This document shows positions 1 through 10,622 of a stretch of DNA of 64,000 nucleotides, piece by piece; the stretch's first letter is position 1; every line of letters begins with the position of its first letter. Origin of the DNA: Rebecca billardiae RCC1528 (taxonomy: Eukaryota > Haptophyta); NCBI GenBank assembly GCA_965240325.2, contig OZ251223.1, positions 744,001 through 808,000 on the forward strand. The letters are read 5' to 3'. Below the pieces are notes generated by a model. It searched no databases. It was not told where the DNA came from and worked only from the letters and a program-made list of their open reading frames with translations. The position numbers and the translations under genes were made by a program.

Positions 1-1002
1 GGGCGGCTTCTGGGGCCTATCCCCGGCATCTTTCGGCACATCCGCCGGCCGGCCGCTGCACCGCGCGCATCGGCTCGGACGCCGAGCAAGCCTGCACAGG
101 CAAAGCCGAATGTTGACCTCCGGGCCCTCGCGCGGGTTCTCGGCTTCGAGCCATGCGTGTGGATCGTCTGGATGGGGAACGCCATGTCTGGCGAGCGTCT
201 CCGCGCCATGCAAGCCCTGAACCGCTCGATCGGCGTGCCCGTACGGCTGGTGACTGAGGCAAACGTGCAGTCGTACGTCAAGCCGGGCCACGCGCTGCAC
301 GCGGGCTTCGAGTACCTGTCCGCGATCCACCGCTCCGACTACCTCGCCGCGTACCTGTCGCACCACTACGGCGGCGGCTACCATGACGTCAAGCGACCTC
401 ACGGCTCGTGGGCGCCCCACTTTGAGCGCTTTGCCAACGATCCCGGGCTCTGGCTGTACGGCCCGCGCGAGCAGCGCGCTGGCGCCATCGCGTGCAAGGA
501 GGTTGCGGCCTGGGCGGACGCCGAGTGCGTGCGGATACGCGCGGCGCGCGGGGAGACGCGCACGTCGTTCCGCTCCGTGCGCGCCGAGCCGCGCGGCTCG
601 CACATCAACGGCACCGTCGACCGTGTCGACAAGATCATGGGCGCCTGCTGTGAGCGCGTACGCAACGCGTACGCTCGGCTCGTGACCGTGCAGGCATTCA
701 TCGCACGCCCGCGCACGGCACTCACCGCCGACTGGCTGCGGCTGAACCACGAGCGGCTGGACTACCGCCTGGACGAGCTGCGCGCGCACACAGCGCGCTT
801 CCCGCGCTGCTGCCACAAGCACGAGGACGCGTACCCGATCGGCTGGAACGACCTGAAGGGCGGCGCGCTCCATCCACTCATGCTCAAGTACGCAGAGCAC
901 GTGGGCACGGGCATGCCGCGGCACGCACACGCGAGCTACCGCGATCCCGCGTCGGAGGACAGGCCGTACGATGCGCGGCGAGCAGGGCCCGCGATGCGAT
1001 AG
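1..1002 (+). CDS. Glycosyltransferase-like protein, 5' end missing
   Basis: The reading frame is open from the first base of the window to the stop at 1000-1002, so this is the 3' part of a gene that starts outside, or an exon of it. The stretch HRSDYLAAYLSHHYGGGY followed by HDVK resembles the core of small DXD-type glycosyltransferases of the GT32/capsular-polysaccharide group (sugar-binding region, Pfam Gly_transf_sug), where an Asp after the Tyr-Gly-Gly turn helps bind metal and nucleotide sugar. A later stretch, YPIGWNDLKGG, also looks like a conserved active-site loop. Such proteins usually act in the Golgi. A membrane anchor, if any, would lie in the missing part. The family call is from motif resemblance only, and substrate and linkage cannot be told. 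GTG 157 or ATG 172 are only internal codons of the open frame; I see no reason to prefer them as starts. Confidence 0.6.
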   Translation, partial: GRLLGPIPGIFRHIRRPAAAPRASARTPSKPAQAKPNVDLRALARVLGFEPCVWIVWMGNAMSGERLRAMQALNRSIGVPVRLVTEANVQSYVKPGHALHAGFEYLSAIHRSDYLAAYLSHHYGGGYHDVKRPHGSWAPHFERFANDPGLWLYGPREQRAGAIACKEVAAWADAECVRIRAARGETRTSFRSVRAEPRGSHINGTVDRVDKIMGACCERVRNAYARLVTVQAFIARPRTALTADWLRLNHERLDYRLDELRAHTARFPRCCHKHEDAYPIGWNDLKGGALHPLMLKYAEHVGTGMPRHAHASYRDPASEDRPYDARRAGPAMR

Positions 1003-1670
1003 CACGGGGCTACACGACGTGCAGCACGTACTATGACACTACGGCCGATCGAGACGAAGCGAGTACCGTCGGTGCGCTTGGTCCGCGGTCGCGCTCGCCG
1101 CTCGGCGCTGGATCGGCCGTCGTCCCGGTGCGGGCCGCTGAAAGTTTCCTGAATATAATCACAGTCGTATCCTTGATAATCGGCGGTTGACCATGAATAC
1201 CGTCCGGCGGGGCCGCACTGCTGATCGCCTGATCCGAGCCTACTGCTGCCGCTGGCTGCTAAGTCCGATGCCATATATTAGCACTCAAACCGTACGTACT
1301 CCTGTTACCAGTGTCACCCGGTCACCGGGCCTGATCAGTGATCAGTAGTGATCATCGGGCTGATGAGGCTCGGATGATTCCGCATGCGGCGTGGCGTTTA
1401 GTGCATGATGCCCTATGTGTGCCATGCGCGGTTGAGGTGGGCGAGGACGTGGGCGCAGCACCGCAGCCCGCTGCTGATACCATCTCGGCATCTCCTGGTC
1501 GCAGCACAGGTCGCGGCCACATGTCGGAAGGCCCGAAGGTTCACTCCCACCGTGAGTGAACCCCATCAAACAAAGAAACATCGTCGACAGACTTCTACGA
1601 AGGCTCCGCCAATTTGGCGGCGACATATGCCCAGGGCCTTGGCAAGGTAGCGTGCGGCACCTGCGTGCTC
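1003..1670. other. Intergenic region, no gene seen
   Basis: This lies between two convergent genes and must hold both 3' UTRs. Open frames here are short and show no family motif. No repeat was recognised. Confidence 0.5.
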
Positions 1671-2142
1671 TCAGCAAGCATCCACTGTCCGCGCTCGCTT
1701 GCTCGCGGCATTTTCTGCCTCGGTCACGTTGAGCCGCTCGATGAGCGGCGTCGGCCGAGCGGTGAAGCTCACCTTGCGCCGGATGACTCCCACCACCTCA
1801 TAGTGCGTCTGGGGCTCTTCTCTCCTCTTCGAGAGCACAGCCTGCGGCTTCTTCAGCTGCATCATGGACCCTTCGAGCACCTGCTTGCCGATCTGCAGGC
1901 GCACCTTGTCCTGCACGCGACGCGAGTGCGAGCGCACGCACGGGAGCGCGCCTGAGCTGCGGCTCCGCAGCGCTGCGTGTCGCGCGCGGAGGAGCGCTTA
2001 CGTTGGGCAGAAAGGTGAGGTCTCCGAGGTCGACATTGCGCAATGTGGCGTGCTGCGTCACCAAGGACCCCTGAAGCTCGAGCAGCGTCCACTCCTCCGG
2101 CTGCGTGCTCGCGCTGCGCACGCTGATCGCCGCACCCGCCAT
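1671..2142 (-). CDS. CTF8: Ctf8 subunit of the CTF18-RFC clamp loader
   Basis: Two exons: 2142-2002 (47 codons, ATG at 2142) and 1910-1671, with a 91-nt GT-AG intron (1911-2001) in phase 0. The predicted protein is 126 residues, close to human CHTF8 (121). Exon 1 holds the family's EEWTLLELQG segment. Exon 2 holds IGKQVLEGSMMQLKKPQAVL, then YEVVGVIRRKVSF and RPTPLI, which match the order and spacing of conserved Ctf8 blocks. In other eukaryotes Ctf8 joins Ctf18 and Dcc1 with small RFC subunits to load PCNA at forks, supporting sister-chromatid cohesion; it acts in the nucleus. The donor is GTAAGC, the only intron placed in the window that does not start GTGCG or GTGTG. The gene is divergent from CCT-eta, with 248 bp between start codons. 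Confidence 0.85.
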
Positions 2143-2390
2143 TTCACGACGACACGCACGGCCCTCGACTTTCTCCGCTTGACTTTCTACTGCTAGTCCA
2201 ACCGTCGTCTTCGAGGCTCGAGCAACAACAACCGCCGTGCGACCGCGCCAGTTGCGTCGCGGCGCCCCCCCGCCCGGACTCTCAGTCGGAGTCGTGCTTC
2301 TCAAGTCCGGCACCGTTGACGGGCTCGGCTCGAGCGCCCAACTGCGCTGAGCGAGGAGCCGCGGGCGCGAGGACCGTTGTGTCGGGCGCC
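2143..2390. promoter_or_regulatory. Putative bidirectional promoter CTF8/CCT7
   Basis: The 248 bp between the two divergent start codons must hold both promoters and 5' UTRs. The motif GACTTTCT occurs twice in tandem near the CTF8 side (about 2168-2190). No TATA box was recognised. The shared-promoter reading is inferred from spacing. Confidence 0.4.
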
Positions 2391-4456
2391 ATGTCGCACA
2401 TGTTGGTGCGCGGGCGGCGTGGCGCGGCGCCCAGGGCGCGGTGGCGACGCGTGATCGTGGGCTGGAGCAGTTGCGCGTGCGCGCCCAACGCCGCGCCCTG
2501 ACCCCTACGCGCCCACCACCACCGCTGCGTGCGGCGCGTCTGGCGGCGCGCGCACACCTCGAGCAGCAACCGACCATCCTGCTGCTCCGCGAGGGCACGG
2601 ACACTTCGCAGGGGAAGGCGCAGCTGGTGAGCAACATCAACGCGATCTCGGCCGTCGTCGACGTGCTGCGCACCACGCTTGGCCCGCGCGGGATGGACAA
2701 GCTCATCCACCGCGACGGGCAGGTGACGATCTCGAACGACGGCGCGACGCTCATGAAGCTGCTCAACATCGCGCACCCGGCGGCGATGACGCTCGTGGAC
2801 ATTGCGCGCTCGCAGGACGCGGAGGTTGGTGACGGCACCACCTCCGTCGTCGTGCTCGCCGGCGAGTTCCTCCGCGAGTGCAAGGGCTACGTCGAGGACG
2901 GTGTTCACCCGCAGATCATCATCAAGGCGTTCCGCCACGCGTGCCAGCTCGCGCTCGCCAAGATCGACGAGATGCAGGTGAACGTCGCGGCGGGCGGCGA
3001 CGTGCGCGAAATGCTCGAGCGTCAGGCGGCCACCTCGCTCTCCTCCAAGCTCGTCTCCGGGCACAAGGCCTTCTTCGCCAAGATGGTCGTCGACGCGGTG
3101 CTCACGCTCGACGAGGCGACGCTGCCGATGCACATGATCGGCATCAAGAAGGTGCAGGGCGGCGGGCTGGAGGACTCGATCCTCGTGCACGGCGTGGCGT
3201 TCAAGAAGACCTTCTCGTACGCCGGCTTCGAGCAGCAGCCCAAGAAGTTCACCGACTGCAAGATCATGCTCCTCAACGTCGAGCTCGAGCTCAAGGCGGA
3301 GAAGGAGAACGCCGAGATCCGCATCTCCAAGCCGTCGGTGCGCGCCCGCCGCCCCGAGCGCGCGCGCGAGCGGCGCGGGGCGCCCTCGACCGCCAGCCCG
3401 CGCGCTCACGCGCCACGCCCCGCCGCCGCCACCCCGGCGCGCCGCCGCAGGAGTACCAAGCGATCGTGGACGCGGAGTGGAAGATCATCTATGAGAAGCT
3501 CGACCTGATCCACGCGACAGGGGCGCAGGTCGTGCTCTCGCGCCTCCCGATCGGCGACCTCGCCACGCAGTACTTCGCCGACCGCAACATCTTCTGCGCG
3601 GGCCGCGTGCCGGAGGACGACATGAAGCGCGTCGCGGCGGCGTGCGGCGGCCAGCCGCAGTCGACGTGCAACGGGCTGAACACCGGCATCCTGGGCGAGT
3701 GCGCGCTGTTCGAGGAGAAGCAGGTGGGCGGCGAGCGGTACAACTTCTTCACGGGGTGCAAGGCCGCGCACTCCGCCACCATCATCCTGCGCGGCGGCGC
3801 CGAGCAGTTCATCGACGAGGCGGAGCGCTCGCTCGTCGACGCGATCCTCTCGACGCGCCGGCTCGTCAAGAACCCGACCATCGTCGCGGGCGGCGGCGCG
3901 ATCGAGATGGAGCTGTCGCGCTACCTGCGCGAGGAGTCGCGCGGGATCTACGGCAAGCAGCAGCTCCTCGTCGGCGCGTACGCCAAGGCGCTCGAGGTCA
4001 TCCCGCGCCAGCTCGCCGAGAACGGCGGGCTCGACGCGACCGACATCCTCAACAAGCTGCGGCAGAAGCACGCGCAGGGCGGCATGTGGTTCGGCGTCGA
4101 CGTCAACGAGGGCGGCATCTGCAACACGTACGAGTCGTACGTGTGGGAGGTGCGCGCGCGCGCGCGCGCGACACGGGAGCCGCCGCCGCGCCCGCCGCGC
4201 GACGCGCGGCCTCGCCACCCATGCTCACGCGCCTCCCTCCGCCGCGCGCGCGCGCGCGCACGCGCAGGCCACGGTGATGAAGCGCAACGCCATCGCGGCC
4301 GCGACCGAGGCGGCGTGCCTCGTGCTCTCGGTCGACGAGACGGTGCGCAACCCGCAGTCTGAGAAGCCGCAGGAGGGCTCGATGATGGGTGGGCGTGGCG
4401 TCGGCGCGCTGCGTGGCCGCGGCCGCGGTGGCGGCCGCGGCCGCGGCCGTCGCTAA
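2391..4456 (+). CDS. CCT7: Chaperonin CCT/TRiC subunit eta
   Basis: Four exons: 2391-2405, 2567-3337, 3451-4149 and 4268-4456; introns of 161, 113 and 118 nt all start GTGCGC, end AG and are phase 0. The protein is 557 residues (human CCT7 543). Exon 1 encodes only MSHML and joins [12 protein letters not shown], which fits the family start. [10 protein letters not shown], the ATP-site signatures NDGAT and [20 protein letters not shown] and [13 protein letters not shown] place it in the eta subunit. The C-terminus ends in an RG-rich tail, [13 protein letters not shown], as in other eta subunits. TRiC is the cytosolic double-ring ATP-dependent folding machine for actin, tubulin and many WD40 proteins; eta is one of eight paralogous subunits. 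The five-codon first exon is the least certain part. Confidence 0.93.
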
Positions 4457-6138
4457 ACGGCGGCCGGCGGCGCGCGCGCGCGTGCGGCGCGGCGCGGCGC
4501 GGCGCGTGTGCGGCCTCTTCGGCGCGGGCGTGCTGCGCGCGCGCTCTGCTCGCTCGGCATGGCCTGGCGGCAGCCATCGGTGGTGTCTCGCCAGCGCGGT
4601 CTTTCGCGCGCAGCGAAACACGCTGGAGCGGAGCGGGCTAGCCAAACGAGCCAACGCCGGGCTGGGCGACGGACGGCCCGAGTGCGGAACGCAGGCATGG
4701 TGCGTTCGGGCAGGCCGAGTGCGGAGTGCCAGCTCTGTATGTACTGCATAGTCCGTGCCTGGCCGCTCGGGCGTCGAGCAGCCTGGCCTGTGGCTGTGGC
4801 CAGCAGCCGGAAGCAAGCAGTGAAGCAGGCGCAGCCGAATCCTACGACTCTGAGTAAGGCGTCCAACCCGATTCGGTTCAGCTCACTTGCTCCCCGCGAG
4901 CCCGGAGGGCCGGAGCCGGCGGAGGCTCAGCCGCGGGCCGCGGGCCGCGCGACTGGCACTGGCAGGCACTGCCGAAATGATGAATGCTCATTGAGGCTTT
5001 ATGACACGCGTAGTGACGCAAATGTTGTACGTACTACTTATTGATATATGTAACGCGTACTCCGACAGTCGTGAGTCACAGTGACAGTCTCGTCCGCGCC
5101 GTGGGCGCCGCGTGATAACGCGCCTCCGTAGTCCGTCGGAGAGTCAGAGCATTGGGCGCCGTCGCCTACCGAATGTTGTAGCGCGTAACTAGTTGCATGT
5201 GACTTGTGGGCCCGGGGGCCCCGCGGCCGCGCCGGCCAGCTGCCGCCTGCCGGCGCCCGGCGGGCCGGGCGGCGGAGTCGCGGGGCGGTGCCGCGCGTGA
5301 TGCATATGCCCCGTGCCGTGTGCGTTACACTGTGCGCCGGCCGTGTGGCCCGGTGCCAACGTCCGAACGATATTGATATCGAAGTTTCCTCAAGTAGCTT
5401 CCGTCGAACTATCTACCGCCCTTCAAGTTCAAGGTCGACAGTACGTTTCCGCGCCGCCCCGTAATATATTTAATTATAATTAATAATTCCGCGATTTTGA
5501 CCGCCGGTCGTAACGGTTCGATGAATAATGACTGTGAGGGGCGGTTCGTCGCGGGTCGTGGGCCGACCCGGCGCCCGGCCCCGGGGCGAGTCCTGGCGGC
5601 CCTGGGCTTGGCGCCCCGGGCGGCGGGCCGCCGCCGGGCCCGAGGCGCTATCCGTTGCGCCTCGCCGAGCCCGAGAGTCCCGGCGGGCTGGGGCCAGGCG
5701 AGCCCGCCGGGGCCGTGGCCGCTGGGCCAGCACAACGTCAACTGCCCGGTCCGAGTGTCGAGTGCGGAGTGACTGTGAGTGCCGCGGTCAGACCCGAGAC
5801 CGTGTCCGTGCCGACTCATCAGACTGCCGGACTAGAGTAGCGGAGTTAAATTAGTCAGCTGACATGGTCCTAAGTCCGTTAGTAAGTTAGTAGAGTCTGC
5901 TTAGGACGACGAGAGTCGAGAGCGGGCGTCGCCGCCCGTCAGAAGGCGTAGGGCTCCGTAGTCGGCCGTAGACATAAGACTCTTATGTCACTCGGCCCGA
6001 ACGCTGAACGCTGTGACGACCGTTCGCGCGCTGACAAACATTAACAGTGAGCACTGAGCATCGAGTGAGGCTGGGCCGCACAGCTCTGACGCCGAGGCGA
6101 AGGGCCTGCGACCGCGTTGGAGGCCGGGCGCGCTGCTT
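4457..6138. other. Intergenic region, no gene seen
   Basis: About 1.7 kb between the convergent CCT7 and ETFA genes. It alternates very GC-rich blocks (5200-5300, 5560-5720) with AT-rich ones (5460-5490). No frame shows a protein family or a plausible start. Confidence 0.5.
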
Positions 6139-7449
6139 TCACTTGCCCATCTCCTTGAGCTTCGCGTCGAGCTCCGGCACCACCTTGAAGAGGTCGTCCA
6201 CCAGGCCGTAGTCAGCCACCTGCGCTCGGAGACGGATGGGCGCACGCGCGCGGATGGGCGCTCGGAGACGGATGGGCGCACGCGCGCGGATGGGCGCACG
6301 CGGCCGCGGCGGGCGTCGGCGCCCCGGCGCTCGAGCGCGGCGCGCGCGCGCGGCGCGGCGCCCGGCGCGGCGCCGCGCACCTGGAAGATGGGCGCGTCCG
6401 GATCCGTGTTCACCGCGACGATCGTCTTCGAGTCCTTCATCCCCGCGAGGTGCTGGATCGCGCCCGAGATGCCGACAGCCACATACAGGTCGGGCGCGAC
6501 CACTTTACCCGTCTGCCCGACCTGCCAGTCGTTGGGCGCGAAGCCCGCGTCCACGGCGGCGCGCGAGGCGCCGATGGCCGCGCCGAGCCGGTCGGCGAGC
6601 GACTCGAGCAGCTTGAAGTTGTCCCCGCTCTTCAGCCCGCGCCCGCCCGAGACCACCGCCGCCGCGCTCGACAGCTCCGGCCGCTCCGACTTGGAGAGCT
6701 CCTGTCCGACAAACCACGAGCTCGGCTCGGCGGGTGCGGCGGGCGGGTCGAGGGCGGCGATGGGCGCGGCGGCGGCGGCGGCGCCGGCCTTCTCGAACGA
6801 CGTCGGCCGAATGGTGAGCACCTTGGTCACGTCGAGCGAGCGCACCGTGCTGAGCGCGTTGCCCGCGTAGATTGGCCGCTGGAACGTGTCGTCGCTCTCA
6901 ATGGCAATCACCTCCGTCACGGCGGCGACGTCGAGCAACGCGGCGACGCGCGGGATGACGCTCTTGCCCACGGAGGTGGACGGCGCCACGATGTGCTGGT
7001 ACGAGCCCGCGGCATGCGCTGCGAGCACCGCGCTCGTCAGCGTCTCCGCGACCGCGTCGGCGAGGGACGCATCCTGCATCGTCGAGACGCTCGCGACGCC
7101 CTCGACTTTGGAGGCTGCCTCGGCGGCCGCGCCGCAGTCGGCGCCCATGACGAGCACGGTCGTATCGCCACTGAGCTTCGACGACGCGGTGATGGCGCTC
7201 AGCGTCGCATCGCTCAGCGCGCCATTGGCGTGCTCGGCCACGACGAGCGTCGACAGTGCTCGCCTTGCCGACGCACGCGCGGACGCGGACCGCACCTGTG
7301 TACAGCGCGGAGGGGAGTGGGGGCGGTGCATACCGAAACGATCGGCGCGCGAACGCGCAGGGGATGGGACGCGTGCTTTCGCCCGCGTTCCGCCGCGCCC
7401 GAGCGCGGCAGGGGCCGCGCACCTCGCTGCACAGCGCGCGGACGAGCAT
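6139..7449 (-). CDS. ETFA: Electron transfer flavoprotein alpha subunit, mitochondrial
   Basis: Three exons: 7449-7423, 7295-6381 and 6219-6139; introns of 127 and 161 nt start GTGCGC and are phase 0. The protein is 340 residues (human 333). Exon 1 encodes MLVRALCSE; joined to [15 protein letters not shown] it gives an Arg/Ser/Ala-rich, acid-poor leader typical of mitochondrial import. Family motifs in order: [10 protein letters not shown], the QDASL region, [12 protein letters not shown], the FAD-binding [18 protein letters not shown] and [15 protein letters not shown]. The heterodimeric ETF collects electrons from acyl-CoA and other dehydrogenases in the matrix and passes them to ETF:ubiquinone oxidoreductase. 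The last intron contains two perfect 36-bp tandem copies. A longer frame starts at ATG 7331, but the spliced leader from 7449 is a better transit peptide. Confidence 0.9.
6225..6296. repeat. Two perfect 36-bp tandem copies inside an ETFA intron
   Basis: Positions 6225-6260 and 6261-6296 are identical. Each copy itself contains two GGATGGGCG units. The repeat makes up almost half of the 161-nt intron, so the intron grew recently by duplication. Confidence 0.9.
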
Positions 7450-7625
7450 GGCGACCGCCGGCGGGGAGTCGTCCGTCAAAGCTGGCCCACGTCCATCCCC
7501 GCCACTACTGAGTCCGGGTCGCCCGCATCCGGACGCAGAGAACGAAAGAATCTGTCTGCGCTGGCGAGAAGCCGAGCGCTCGCCACCAGCTTGCCCAGCC
7601 GGCGCGCGCGCGCGTCCTTTTGGCG
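7450..7625. promoter_or_regulatory. Putative bidirectional promoter ETFA/CPBP protease
   Basis: The 176 bp between divergent start codons must hold both promoters. No known box is obvious. Inferred from spacing. Confidence 0.4.
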
Positions 7626-8651
7626 ATGAACGCGACAGCATGGCGATGCGTCGCGCTGGTCGTCGCGACGATCGCGACAAATAGTGGCGCGCTGGGCTCA
7701 CTCGACTCTTCGCTCGCACACAGCCGGCTGGTCACCGCGCGCTCGCTGCCTCGGCTGAGCCAGCTCCGCCGGCAGGCGCCCGTCTCGCTGCTTCGCGCGG
7801 TAGGTGGCGACGGGGCAGGCAGCGAGCAGCCGGATGCGGCGGCCGGGACCGAGCTCACCGCGATCGCGCCAACGTCTGACCAGCGCGCGCTCACGCCGCC
7901 GCCGCGCTTCTCGTGGCGCATGGTCTTCTTCTTTGCCGCCAACCCGCTCGCGCTGCTGCCGATTGCCGGTCTTGGCGCGCTGCTCAAAGTTGGCATCTTC
8001 GGCCCGGCGCTGGGGCTGACAGTGCCGGCCGTGGCCCTGGGCGCGGCGCTCGCGGTGCCGCTCCTCGTGCTCACCAACCTGCCGCTCGAGCGCATCCCCG
8101 GCCTCAGTGCGCTCGAGGAGGTGAACACTGTCAGCCAGTTCCTCACGTACTTGCTGTTTGGCGAGCAGCGGGGCGTGGGCAGCGCCGCGCGCGTGCTCGT
8201 CGCGAGCGTGATCGTGAGCGCGGCGGCGGGCATCGCGGAGGAGCTCGCGTTCAGGGGGGCGTTCCAGGGCGGCCTCGCCTCCCTCTGCGCCCTCGCCGGC
8301 GCGTCGCCCACCGTGTGCGCGGGCGTCGCGATCTCGGTCTCGTCGATTGTGTTTGGCCTGCTGCACTCGTACTCGTCCTCGCCCGCGTACGCGCTCGCGG
8401 CCGGCGTGGTGAGCGCCTACTTTGGCGCGATCTACCTGCAGACGCAGAACATCGTCGTGCCGATCGTGACGCACTTCGTCACGGACCTCTTTGCCTTCGT
8501 CTCCTCGCACATCTCCGTGGCCTATCGCAAGACCGCCGCCGAGCGCGAGGAGCTGTGGAAGTGCGAGCAGCCGATCGCCCTCTCGCTCAAGATGGTCGCC
8601 GGGTACGCGCCCGCGCGGGCCAAGGACGAGCCCGTCGGCCGCGCGCCGTGA
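7626..8651 (+). CDS. CPBP-family intramembrane metalloprotease, probably plastid-targeted
   Basis: Single exon, 341 residues from the ATG at 7626. The N-terminus is a hydrophobic signal (residues 1-25, ALVVATIATNSGALG) followed by a basic Ser/Arg stretch, the bipartite layout used to import plastid proteins in algae with secondary plastids. From about residue 98 there are several membrane segments. The three CPBP (CAAX protease/bacteriocin-processing, Abi) motifs are present: EELAFRG near residue 204, FGLLHS near 240 and HFVTD near 282. In this superfamily the Glu pair and the two His coordinate the catalytic zinc inside the membrane. Plant relatives with a transit peptide reside in the plastid (SCO4/BCM-type); the eukaryotic Rce1 prenyl-protease is the other relative, but the signal here favours the plastid. 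Substrate unknown. Confidence 0.82.
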   Translation: MNATAWRCVALVVATIATNSGALGSLDSSLAHSRLVTARSLPRLSQLRRQAPVSLLRAVGGDGAGSEQPDAAAGTELTAIAPTSDQRALTPPPRFSWRMVFFFAANPLALLPIAGLGALLKVGIFGPALGLTVPAVALGAALAVPLLVLTNLPLERIPGLSALEEVNTVSQFLTYLLFGEQRGVGSAARVLVASVIVSAAAGIAEELAFRGAFQGGLASLCALAGASPTVCAGVAISVSSIVFGLLHSYSSSPAYALAAGVVSAYFGAIYLQTQNIVVPIVTHFVTDLFAFVSSHISVAYRKTAAEREELWKCEQPIALSLKMVAGYAPARAKDEPVGRAP

Positions 8652-10622
8652 GCGTGCGGCGCCGGCGCGCCACGTCACACACGTCGGGATCTGCACGACG
8701 TGATGCGCGCGAGGCACGATCACGGCTCGGGCAGCAGCTGCAGCGGCCGATCGTCATCGAGCGCCGCGCCGCACGCTATTCGGACTGCGAACACGACGTC
8801 ATCCGAGCAGACAGTCTGACAGATAAAGATTCCGACAGGCGATTCCGAAACAGACACAGTCACCGGACAATTTTATACAGAGTCCGAAGACCCCGGCGCA
8901 ACATTTTACATATGCATATATATATTAAATTTTAATAGTGCACATTGAATGATTGGCTCGATTATAACGTACTGCGATACGACAAAGTTCCGAGAGACTC
9001 ACTCTCAGCCAGCACTGCTACGGTAGGAGCCGAGCCGCCCGCCCGCCGCGGGCGCCGGGGCGGGGGGGCGGGGGGGGGGCGCCGCGCGCGGCAGGCCGCG
9101 GGCGCGGTGCGCCCGGGCGGCCGGGCGGCGCGGCATGTTAAATTGTAACCGACTAACAGTCACTAACAGTCTCAGAGACGAATATATCTTACAGAGGTGA
9201 GAGGATATGATTGATGAAGTCAGGCAGGCAGATCCAAGTGGCAAGTGTCTGAATATCAGTTTGGATGGTCAGAACTCGTCAGTAGTCAGTGGGTGAATGA
9301 CGGCGGCCCGCCCTGCGCCCGCGTACCCCGCCGCATCCGGCACCAGCCGGCAGCCCGGCATCTGCGGCCGATGCGCCGAGCTGAGGCCAGGACTAGGAGG
9401 CGGGTTCGCGTGCAGAGAGCAGCACGTTTTCAGGAGAGGTAACAACAAACTCATGCGCTTGCGCTTCTGCTGCGCGCTGGTAGATTGAGAGTCGTGTTGG
9501 GTCACGGGTTTCCTTGAGGAGCTCGCGGGCCGGCGTCAGAAAGAGAGGTCAGAAGAAGTCTGGTAGTAAGTAGTAGGTCGTCAACGTCGTCGGGCGGTGA
9601 ACTGCGCGCGAGCGGTGCGCGGGCGAGCGGTGCGGCAGCCGGGCGCGCCCGCGCGCTGCGTGCGCGGGCCGACGCCGCGCCGTCGACCGACGAGCCCGAG
9701 GCGCGCCACGTCGCGGCGTCCTCGTAGGTCAGGGTGCCGCCTCGCGCGCGGCGGCGGAGGCGGCGGCGGAGTCGAGAGGAGAGCGGGCTGAGCCGTGGCG
9801 AGCACAGCCGCTCAGAAGAGTGGCGCTCGACGAGCAGCTCGGTCGTAAAAGCGAGCAGCTCGGCGGCGCGTGGAACACGCGGGGACATGCGGGGGCACAT
9901 GCGGGCACCGGCACAGAAGGCGGCCGAAGCGCGGCGGCTTCGGCCGGACGAGTGTGCGGCAGTGTGTGCGCGGGTCGTCGCGCGTCGCAGGCAATGCGAC
10001 GTGTCGGCTGGACTGGTGGCAGGACACGTGCGGCGTGGTGGCGGGGATCACTCATGACATGGAAGGCATGGACACACCACTCATGTGTATGGAGAAGCAC
10101 TCGTGGGGACAGGGCAGGACGGCTGCGTGCGCACTGGGCGTGCGGCGTGCGGTCGCCTTGCTGCGAGAAAAAAAAGCAGCGGCGAAATAAGAAAAGCGGG
10201 GCGCCGTCGGCGGGCGGCGGTGGAACGGGTGTTGTCTGGATGGACGAACGGCTGCGAGAAGGGTTGCGTCTCGGGCCACGCCGGCGTGGCGGGCGCGAGC
10301 AGAGCGCGAGCGAGCGATGGTGCTTCGCTGCGCAGAGCATCGAGGGTTCCGGAGACAAGCGCGCAATGCGCAGCTCGTGAGAGTGTGAGGACCCGCCGGC
10401 ATCGTCGGCCGGCGGCGCGTCGTCGTGCGCCGGCGCCGCGCCCGCAGTGCGGGCAGCGTGCGCGTGCGCGCGCGCGCGGGCAGGATGCGTGTGTGTACAG
10501 ACCGCGGCTGTGGCGGCCCCGAGCGTGTGCGCTCGGAAGAAACGGCGGGTGGTTGGAGAGGCTGGCGGCTGCGGCTGCGGCTGCCCGCGCGCGCCCGGCG
10601 TGCGCGGCGCGCGCCCGCCGGC
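8652..10622. other. Intergenic region, no gene supported
   Basis: About 2 kb between convergent genes. 8860-9200 is AT-rich with a GC-rich island at 9040-9130 (G-run at 9060-9080). 9590-10620 is CpG-rich with open frames in several phases, but none shows a motif, a plausible start or coherent codon use. Part of 10300-10620 is probably the 3' UTR of the homeodomain gene. Confidence 0.45.

Noticed and set aside
9729-10358. 209-codon minus-strand frame and overlapping plus-strand frames
   Set aside because: No motif, no codon pattern like the real genes, and several overlapping frames are equally open.
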